Program-made: the position numbers and the translations under genes | DNA from: Bacteroidales bacterium | GTDB taxonomy: Bacteria; Bacteroidota; Bacteroidia; Bacteroidales; UBA932 | Reading direction: 5' to 3' | NCBI GenBank assembly: GCA_004552615.1 | Contig: SFNZ01000064.1 | Coordinates: 1-10,496, forward strand | Length of the DNA stretch: 10,496 nucleotides | The notes under the pieces: model-generated | Told to the model about the DNA's origin: nothing | What the model saw: the letters and a program-made list of their open reading frames with translations, nothing else | Databases searched by the model: none | Shown: positions 5,483-10,496 of the stretch, one piece after another | Position numbering within the stretch: position 1 is the first letter of the stretch | How the letters are laid out: every line of letters starts with the position of its first letter

Positions 5483-7132
5483 ATGAACTTTTCATCCAGA
5501 TCCGGCCTGGCAGCGGCCGTTGCAGCCGGAATCCTCTTTACGTCCTGCGTGAACGTGGACAAATCGCTCGGCGAGTCCTTCATCCCGGACAACCAGCTAT
5601 ACGACTTATACACAACGGAATTCCCGATTGAAGATATAAGGCAGGAGCAGGCGGACAGCCTTTCCGCTTACAGCCTTTACAAATTCACCATCGGAGCAGT
5701 GAGGGACGAGACCTTCGGGCTTACCACCAGATCCGCCGCCTTCACCCTCGTACCGGTGAACGACACCCTCGATTTCGGCAATCCGGGGACCCAGAAATTC
5801 CGCAAGTTCCATTTCTCTGCGGTAGCGGACTCCACATCCTACGACGACTTCAGCCAGGAGTTCATCCTCCAGAACATAAATGTCTATGAGCTCGACAAGG
5901 CCATCGACATGACCAAGCTCTACCCGGAGGTATCCTATACCAGAAAGCGGATAACGGACGGGGTTCCCGTATACAACGGAAGGGACTCTCTCTCTTTCAA
6001 TTTCAGCAGGGAATTCGGCGAGAAATACATGACAATCCTGGACTCGGAACTCGACACCATCTCCGAATACACGAAACGCTTCCCTGGCATTATCCTGACC
6101 ACGGACGTCCCTGCAGGATACGGCGGGCGCATCAATATGTTCAGGCTGCCTATAAGCGTTAACAACGGTGTCATCTACGGAAGCGCTGCAGAGCTGCATT
6201 TCACGGCCGAGTACGGGGACAGGGGGCCTGTTGACACGACTTTCCTGTTCTACTTCGGACCGGCCCAGATATATGACATGAGCGGCGTTACCTCCACAAG
6301 CCCGTCCACCTATCCCCAGATCGCATTCGACATGACAACACATGAGAGTGAAGGAATGGTGGGCAAAGCCGGAGAATATATATATATGGAAGGCGGACGT
6401 GGTGTCAAGCCAGTCATCAAGGCGGCTGAACTGAGGGAGAAAATGCTGGCAGAGATTCTCAAGCACACGGATGACCCGTCATCGGCAGTTGTCAGCAAGG
6501 CCAGCATTGAACTGCCTTTCGAATTCCCTGACGATTATCTCAAGATATGCCAGTATCCTATAATAATCAGCCCGACCTGCCGCATCGTGACCGACACCTC
6601 AGTCACCTATGCCGGCATCACTGACGCTACAGCTTCTGACGAGAACCAGGGCAACATCGACAGGTCACGCTGCAGATATGCGCCTGACATATCGCATCAT
6701 GCACAGGAGATTATTTATCTCAAGGATCTCTCCAAGATAGAGAATTATGACATCTGGATGCTTGCCATGGCCAATGAGACGATATTCTCCGCATCCTCCT
6801 CATCATCTTCATCTTCAAGTGATTACTACGACATGCTCGCCTACGCCAGCTATTACAACAGCATGTACAACGGATATGGATACGGCGGCTACGGTTATGG
6901 CGGTTACGGCGGCTACGGAAGCTACGGATACGACAGTTATTACAACAATTACTACAATCTCCTGATGATGCAGTCCCTCTATTCGTCATCATCCTCATCG
7001 GAGTCCGACTACGAGACCACGAGCACCATGATGGATTTCCACCGATTCTACAGGACCATCCTGAACGGACCAGAATCAGAAGGCAGGAGACCTACATTCA
7101 AGTTCACCTACGCAATTCCGAAAGCCCGATAG
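5483..7132 (+). CDS. DUF4270 family lipoprotein with Ser and Tyr/Gly-rich insert
   Basis: The 549-residue product starts three bases after the GT5-like stop, so the two are almost certainly co-transcribed. The N-terminus is a lipoprotein-like signal: RSGLAAAVAAGILFTSC with Cys22 as the likely lipidated residue, although Phe at -3 is unusual. The body is strand-rich and matches the Bacteroidota DUF4270 family (LGESFIPDNQLYDLYTTEF near the start, RPTFKFTYAIPKAR at the end). Near the C-terminus, residues 436-511 form a low-complexity insert: nine serines (438-446), a Tyr/Gly tract of the type GYGYGGYGYGG (464-483), a Tyr/Asn stretch and six serines (501-506). The reading frame continues cleanly through it into conserved sequence. 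It is probably anchored in the outer or inner membrane facing the periplasm or cell surface. Function unknown. Confidence 0.85.
   Translation: MNFSSRSGLAAAVAAGILFTSCVNVDKSLGESFIPDNQLYDLYTTEFPIEDIRQEQADSLSAYSLYKFTIGAVRDETFGLTTRSAAFTLVPVNDTLDFGNPGTQKFRKFHFSAVADSTSYDDFSQEFILQNINVYELDKAIDMTKLYPEVSYTRKRITDGVPVYNGRDSLSFNFSREFGEKYMTILDSELDTISEYTKRFPGIILTTDVPAGYGGRINMFRLPISVNNGVIYGSAAELHFTAEYGDRGPVDTTFLFYFGPAQIYDMSGVTSTSPSTYPQIAFDMTTHESEGMVGKAGEYIYMEGGRGVKPVIKAAELREKMLAEILKHTDDPSSAVVSKASIELPFEFPDDYLKICQYPIIISPTCRIVTDTSVTYAGITDATASDENQGNIDRSRCRYAPDISHHAQEIIYLKDLSKIENYDIWMLAMANETIFSASSSSSSSSSDYYDMLAYASYYNSMYNGYGYGGYGYGGYGGYGSYGYDSYYNNYYNLLMMQSLYSSSSSSESDYETTSTMMDFHRFYRTILNGPESEGRRPTFKFTYAIPKAR
6788..7015 (+). 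repeat. Low-complexity Ser/Tyr/Gly coding tract
   Basis: Inside the DUF4270 gene, mixed serine codons (TCC, TCA, TCT, AGT) encode two Ser runs. Between them, 6872-6931 repeats GGN-TAY units (GGA TAT GGA TAC GGC GGC TAC and so on). Codons vary between units, so the repeat is kept at protein level more than DNA level. This argues for selection on composition and against recent slippage. Confidence 0.85.
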
Positions 7133-7178
7133 AGAGAGTGCTGGCTTCCGGATGCGTGGAAGGATAACAAACAACGAA

Positions 7179-7208
7179 AAAGAGGGTCACGATTCCGTGA
7201 TCCTCTTT
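7179..7208. terminator. Bidirectional intrinsic terminator
   Basis: A 13-base-pair stem, AAAGAGGGTCACG against CGTGATCCTCTTT with one G-T pair and an ATTC loop. It is followed on the plus strand by ATTTTGTT and on the minus strand by TTTTTCGTTGTTT. It lies 46 bases after the DUF4270 stop and 21 bases after the acpP stop, so it can end both convergent units. Confidence 0.85.
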
Positions 7209-7229
7209 ATTTTGTTCAAGTATTGAGAA

Positions 7230-7478
7230 CTACTGGTTGTTCACCTTGTCTTCAACATACTTTACAGCGTCGCCGACTGTTGAGATCTGTCCGCCGTCCT
7301 CATCAGGAATCTTGATTCCGAATACTCTTTCAAACTCCATGATGAGCTCTACAGTATCGAGAGAGTCTGCACCGAGATCGTTGGTGAAGTTCGCAGCCTC
7401 AGTCACTTCTGACTCTTCTACGCCCAGTTTGTCAACGATGATGTCTTTTACCTGTTTTACGATTTCTTCGTGTGACAT
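7230..7478 (-). CDS. acpP: Acyl carrier protein
   Basis: AcpP carries growing acyl chains on a 4'-phosphopantetheine arm for type II fatty acid synthesis and donates acyl groups to lipid A. The 82-residue acidic product has the signature LGADSLDTVELIMEFE, with Ser39 in the DSL motif as the attachment site, and is normal length. In many Bacteroidales fabF and rnc follow acpP; here a terminator follows directly, so it is a single-gene unit. Upstream (7500-7570) is very AT-rich and contains a promoter-like box. No feature suggests a specialised carrier protein: the sequence looks like the housekeeping AcpP. Confidence 0.97.
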   Translation of the reverse strand: MSHEEIVKQVKDIIVDKLGVEESEVTEAANFTNDLGADSLDTVELIMEFERVFGIKIPDEDGGQISTVGDAVKYVEDKVNNQ

Positions 7479-7526
7479 AATTAAAATATTTATAAGTTTT
7501 ACAATACACTTTCAAATATTACAAGG

Positions 7527-7550
7527 CAAAGTAAGCAAAAAAAATCCAAA
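7527..7550 (-). promoter_or_regulatory. Possible acpP promoter region
   Basis: Reading leftward there is TTTTTGG near 7547-7551, then a T-rich run and TTACTTTG at 7527-7534. The latter is close to the Bacteroidota -7 box but one base short of the TAnnTTTG spacing. The spacer to the -33-like TTTG is only 12 bases, so the exact boxes are uncertain. A second imperfect candidate, AATATTTG, lies at 7513-7520. Confidence 0.3.
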
Positions 7551-7609
7551 AATAAAACTTTTTCGACCAAAAGATAATAATTTTGCCTTTATCGGCTCAA
7601 TATACCTCC

Positions 7610-8377
7610 TTATCGGCGGCTGAGGCGAAGCCAGATTCGCAGCCCGTTGAGGGAATTCAGGAGATAGAAACAATACTTGATGACCATCACGACAGTATAG
7701 CTGGAATCCGGGGACGAGGCAGCCTTGCCTGCCCAGAGACAGATGGAGCAGACATTGACGAGAATCCAGACAATCCATTGCTCCATGTAGGCCAGCGACA
7801 TCAGCACCTGCCCGAGGATGTTCAGGACCAGCACGAGGGCATCGAAGAGGATCACCGTCCTGATGACTCCCTGCGAGGCTGCACCGCCACCGACAGCACA
7901 CAGTATGAAATATGCCGCAAGAGTTCCTGCGAAGAATGAGGCCAGGAGCAATGTCCACCTGCCCGCAGTCAGCCTGCGTGCCTTTACCTGCTCCTTGGCC
8001 GTTGCCCCGCGCTTGCGCCACTGCCACCATCCCACGAACTGCATCGGAAGGAAACAGAAGGCATGAAGGGCGAAATTGCCCCATACCGGCTCGCCACCGG
8101 GCCTTATGCTGCTGTCGAAAGCCACCACCGAGGCTATCGTGACATCGATAAGGCCGAACAGGAAAGTGAGGATATTGCCGTTTGCTGACAATACGGTATT
8201 CACGACTCCCATAAGCGCTCCAATGCTCGCGAATACAAGCATGAAACGCCTTGCGTCCGGCTGCTGGAACTTATATACATTGGTGACAATTACCGCCACG
8301 AGCATCCCAATCAGGATGAAGGCGTTGAACCAAAGGTTGAATTTCTTTTCGTCAAACTTCATCTTCTTAATTATCAT
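7610..8377 (-). CDS. pnuC: PnuC-family vitamin (nicotinamide riboside) transporter
   Basis: PnuC proteins move nicotinamide riboside across the inner membrane by facilitated diffusion, feeding NAD synthesis. The product (255 residues from ATG 8375-8377) is slightly longer than typical, with about seven to eight membrane helices. The family motif FVGWWQWRKR is present at about 112-121, after GNILTFLFGLIDVTIASVVA. Bacteroidota also use close relatives (PnuT) for thiamine, and I cannot tell the substrate from sequence; no TPP riboswitch is seen, as the gene follows uvrC directly. The first ATG overlaps the uvrC stop by 11 bases. An alternative ATG at 8360-8362 (MKFDEKK) lies four bases after that stop and has AAGAAG before it. 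Co-transcription with uvrC is likely. Confidence 0.88.
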   Translation of the reverse strand: MIIKKMKFDEKKFNLWFNAFILIGMLVAVIVTNVYKFQQPDARRFMLVFASIGALMGVVNTVLSANGNILTFLFGLIDVTIASVVAFDSSIRPGGEPVWGNFALHAFCFLPMQFVGWWQWRKRGATAKEQVKARRLTAGRWTLLLASFFAGTLAAYFILCAVGGGAASQGVIRTVILFDALVLVLNILGQVLMSLAYMEQWIVWILVNVCSICLWAGKAASSPDSSYTVVMVIKYCFYLLNSLNGLRIWLRLSRR

Positions 8378-9662
8378 TAAGTTTTGAAATTATTCTCTCC
8401 GCAAGTTCACGTTTCCCGAGGAAAGAGGCGAGGTCATCCACGGAGGCCGCAGCTATACGCGGGACACTGCCGTAATGCATGAGAAGCCGTTTCTCGGTCT
8501 GCTCCCCGACCCCCTTGATCTTGGTCAGGGCAGATTCTATCTGGCTCTTGCTCCTGAGGCTGCGGTGGAAGGTGATGCCGAACCTGTGCGCCTCGTCCCT
8601 GATGTGCTGCAGGACCTTGAGGGCCGAGGAATTCCGGTCGATGAACAGGGGATATGGGTCCCCTACCCTGATCACCTCCTCGAGCCGCTTGGCAAGACCG
8701 ACCACTGTGAGTTTTTCGGTCAGGCCCAGTTCTGAAAGAGCCTGATAAGCGAAATCCAGCTGGCCCTTGCCGCCGTCTATGACTATGAGCTGGGGCAGGT
8801 CGTCAGGAGCCTCGGCCAGCATCCTGGAATAACGCCGGTTCACGACCTCCTTCATGGAAGCATAGTCGTTGGCCCCAATGACGGTCTTTATCTTGAATTT
8901 ACGGTAATCTTTCTTGGACGGTACTCCTCCGCGGAAAACGACGCAGGAAGCCACCGGATTCGTACCTTGGATATTGGAATTGTCGAAGCACTCGATATGC
9001 TCAGGCAAAGCCTTCATTCCCAATGCCTTCTGCAGTTCGGAAAGCACCATGGTCCGGTACTGGTCCGGATCCGTGTGTTCCTTCTGGCGGATGGAATTGA
9101 ACTGGAATTCCTTGGCATTCCTGGTACTCAGGGCCAGGATTGCGAGCTTGTCACCCTTCACAGGGATACGGAAATTAACCCCTTCCATCTCCACGTCCGG
9201 AAGGAAAGGCACGAGAACCTCCCCTGCCAGTTTGCCGAACTTGGACTCAATCTCGGCTATGAATTCGCTCAGTACAGCCTCAGGCTCCTCCTCGATGTTC
9301 ATCTTGAAACCGAGATTCAGGGACTGTATGACGGCTCCGGAGCGCACACGCATGAAATTGCCGAAAGACTCACCTGCATCCGTGACGAGCGAGAACACGT
9401 CAACATTCGTGTCCGTGGCGGATGTTATGACCGACTTGGAATAATGTTGCTGGAGCGAATCCACCTTTTCCTTGTAGATCTGCGCCTGCTCGAAATCCAG
9501 ACGGTCCGCGGCATCGTGCATCAGGCGCTTGTAGTGCTGGATAATCTCATTGGCCCCGCCTTTCAGAAGGCTAACAATCTCCTCAACATCAGCATTGTAG
9601 TCCGCAACGGACACCTTCCCGACACAGCACCCGGAGCACCGGCCGATATGGAAATCGAGGCA
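8367..9662 (-). CDS. uvrC: UvrABC excinuclease subunit C, 5'-truncated at a joint
   Basis: UvrC makes both incisions around a DNA lesion in nucleotide excision repair. About 431 residues of reliable UvrC remain. They begin at the Cys-rich element CLDFHIGRCSGCC, followed by the UVR domain that contacts UvrB (about 34-75), the RNase H-like nuclease domain, and a helix-hairpin-helix end (KIKGVGEQTEKRL). Catalytic residues of the 5' incision are present: Asp227 in ECFDNSN, Asp296 in VIDGGKGQL and His359 in RDEAHRF. The first ~170 residues, including the GIY-YIG nuclease for the 3' incision, are missing. Upstream of 9662 the frame stays open to 10400, but that part is antisense to a surface protein gene and is not UvrC. 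As shown, the gene lacks its start. Confidence 0.9.
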   Translation of the reverse strand, partial: CLDFHIGRCSGCCVGKVSVADYNADVEEIVSLLKGGANEIIQHYKRLMHDAADRLDFEQAQIYKEKVDSLQQHYSKSVITSATDTNVDVFSLVTDAGESFGNFMRVRSGAVIQSLNLGFKMNIEEEPEAVLSEFIAEIESKFGKLAGEVLVPFLPDVEMEGVNFRIPVKGDKLAILALSTRNAKEFQFNSIRQKEHTDPDQYRTMVLSELQKALGMKALPEHIECFDNSNIQGTNPVASCVVFRGGVPSKKDYRKFKIKTVIGANDYASMKEVVNRRYSRMLAEAPDDLPQLIVIDGGKGQLDFAYQALSELGLTEKLTVVGLAKRLEEVIRVGDPYPLFIDRNSSALKVLQHIRDEAHRFGITFHRSLRSKSQIESALTKIKGVGEQTEKRLLMHYGSVPRIAAASVDDLASFLGKRELAERIISKLNDN

Positions 9663-9670
9663 GGCGCAAA
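9656..9670. other. Junction between Bacteroidales uvrC and Firmicutes-type spaA
   Basis: On the minus strand UvrC homology is convincing up to the CLDFHIGRC codons (about 9636-9662). On the plus strand SpaA homology begins at GAKYALY (9663 onward). The change is sharp, in the middle of both genes, with no inverted repeat, target-site duplication or attachment-like repeat visible. Codon boundaries coincide on both strands, which keeps both false through-frames open. Confidence 0.8.
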
Positions 9671-10397
9671 ATATGCACTGTATTTTCACTATATGCCTAT
9701 CGGCTCTGACGCAGACACAGACCTGCTGCTGACGCCTGAGCAAAGAGAGCATGTTTACCGAGAAATACGCAACAAGCGCAGCCACAAAAACGGCAAGGCA
9801 ATATTCAAGTATCTCAAAGCGGGCAAATACAAGCTCGTGGAAACCGTACCGACCGGCTATATCGCTGACGGTACGACGGAAATCGAACTGACGGACAAGC
9901 ACAGCGAAACCGCGCCCTGCAAGGTGACGGTGAACAACTGCCCTACGGGAGTGAAGATCATAAAGCTGGACGCGAAAACGGAAAAGCCTCTTACGGGCGC
10001 GGGTTTCCGTATTAAGGTCAAGGATGGCACGGGTTTTGTAACGCTGTCCTTCACCAAACAGGAGGACGGCAAGTATTTCTTTGACAAGAACGGCAAAGAA
10101 ATGGATCTGATGGTGGACAAGAACGGTGAGGCAGTCATACTCGGCTTGCCTATGGGCGCTGTATGGATCGAGGAATCCGTTGTGCCGAAGGGCTACTTCC
10201 CCGTTACCGCCCGTAAAGCGGAAATCACAAAGGAAACCTCGGCGCTGTCGCCCATGGTAATCAAAGTGCCAAACAGCAAAAGCGTCAAGCTGGGCCTGGA
10301 TAACGACTGGTGGGAAATCCCTGCCATGATCGCTGGCGCGGTGCTGCTGCTCGGCGGCGCAGTAGTTTTGTATGTGCGGAGAAAGAATAAGAACTAG
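9663..10397 (+). CDS. SpaA/Cna_B-domain surface protein, 3' fragment
   Basis: The last 244 residues of a Gram-positive type surface or pilin-like protein. The fragment opens in GAKYALYFHYMP, the usual first strand of a Cna_B/SpaA domain, and that domain ends near YKLVETVPTGY (57-66). A second domain starts at GVKIIKLDAKTEKPLTGAGF (97-115) and ends at VWIEESVVPKGYFP (168-180). Lys101 with Glu170 could form an isopeptide bond. A C-terminal helix (about 218-237) and a basic tail RRKNKN anchor it in the membrane. No LPxTG-type sortase motif precedes the helix. Such proteins occur in Firmicutes and their conjugative elements. Upstream of about 9660 the same frame runs on as antisense of uvrC and must not be read as part of it. 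Confidence 0.85.
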   Translation, partial: GAKYALYFHYMPIGSDADTDLLLTPEQREHVYREIRNKRSHKNGKAIFKYLKAGKYKLVETVPTGYIADGTTEIELTDKHSETAPCKVTVNNCPTGVKIIKLDAKTEKPLTGAGFRIKVKDGTGFVTLSFTKQEDGKYFFDKNGKEMDLMVDKNGEAVILGLPMGAVWIEESVVPKGYFPVTARKAEITKETSALSPMVIKVPNSKSVKLGLDNDWWEIPAMIAGAVLLLGGAVVLYVRRKNKN

Positions 10398-10408
10398 CAA
10401 AAAACACG

Positions 10409-10433
10409 CAGGAGGGCGGAAAACGCCCTCCTG
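10409..10433 (-). terminator. Hairpin terminator, better suited to leftward transcripts
   Basis: A perfect 10-base-pair stem (CAGGAGGGCG with CGCCCTCCTG) and a five-base loop, 11 bases after the spaA-like stop. On the plus strand no T-run follows (TCCATGAAT). On the minus strand the stem is followed by CGTGTTTTTTGC, a good U-tract. It therefore looks built to stop transcripts entering from the right edge, though it may also slow rightward ones. Confidence 0.6.
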
Positions 10434-10496
10434 TCCATGAATATCGGCTTAACCTGTTTGCCATGTAACAGTTGCATCTCGCCATTGCAGACAGCG

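Noticed and set aside
5606..6466. 286-residue minus-strand open frame
   Set aside because: It lies wholly inside the DUF4270 gene in antisense, has no recognisable family or promoter, and the sense protein has a signal peptide and family motifs.
7479..7609. TPP riboswitch or other leader RNA near pnuC/acpP
   Set aside because: No conserved thi-box sequence is visible; the AT-rich region looks like a plain promoter for acpP, and pnuC is transcribed from uvrC.
8967..10397. 476-residue plus-strand open frame ending in SpaA domains
   Set aside because: Its first half is the exact antisense of the catalytic part of uvrC. Real SpaA sequence begins near 9663.
8367..10400. 677-residue minus-strand open frame ending in UvrC
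   Set aside because: Only the part below about 9662 is UvrC. The N-terminal ~246 residues are the antisense of the SpaA-like gene and lack any GIY-YIG domain; the frame is open by chance across the joint.
10437..10496. Small plus-strand gene starting at the ATG after the hairpin
   Set aside because: Only 20 codons are visible, with a Cys-rich composition that is unlikely for a start and no recognisable family; the hairpin's U-tract points to a leftward gene.
1..10496. CRISPR arrays, tRNA or rRNA genes, insertion-sequence ends
   Set aside because: No regularly spaced repeats, no cloverleaf-like stretches and no matched terminal inverted repeats with duplications were seen, including at the two joints.

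Overview
Most of this window (about 95 to 9660) reads as Bacteroidales chromosome, at roughly even GC. The evidence is the gene families (DUF3098, DUF4270, DUF4294, a half-length GT5 'glycogen synthase' next to DUF4270) and several AT-rich intergenic promoters carrying the Bacteroidota -7 box TAnnTTTG. The family or genus cannot be fixed by eye.

Layout. Positions 1 to about 94 are a fragment that does not belong to the ribosomal gene beside it. From 95 to 902, on the minus strand, lie rplP, rpmC and a 3'-broken rpsQ, part of the S10 operon but without rpsC upstream; a promoter and a possible 5' stem-loop precede rplP instead. From 1240 a secreted DUF4294 protein runs rightward and overlaps, tail to tail, an envelope operon running leftward: ftsX, a DUF3098 membrane protein, uppP and an LpxH-like phosphoesterase. 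ftsX and the rightward pair (GT5 N-terminal-like protein, DUF4270 lipoprotein) diverge from interlocked promoters at 4595-4640. A strong bidirectional hairpin at 7179-7208 ends the DUF4270 unit and, from the other side, acpP. Then come a PnuC-family transporter and uvrC, both leftward.

At about 9660-9666 uvrC stops matching its family, losing roughly 170 N-terminal residues including the GIY-YIG nuclease. The sequence switches to the 3' end of a Gram-positive type SpaA/Cna_B surface protein on the plus strand. Codon boundaries coincide across this joint, so two long false ORFs span it. A chimeric assembly, or a recent insertion of a Firmicutes-type mobile element, would explain it. With the broken rpsQ and the missing rpsC, the window has up to three suspect joints.

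Functionally the core is housekeeping: ribosome, septum control (FtsX), undecaprenyl carrier recycling (UppP), lipid A (LpxH), fatty acid carrier (AcpP), cofactor precursor uptake (PnuC) and excision repair (UvrC). I see no defence system, CRISPR array, tRNA or rRNA. The least understood parts are the degenerate GT5-like protein with its DUF4270 partner, which carries a Ser- and Tyr/Gly-rich insert, and the isolated rplP promoter region.
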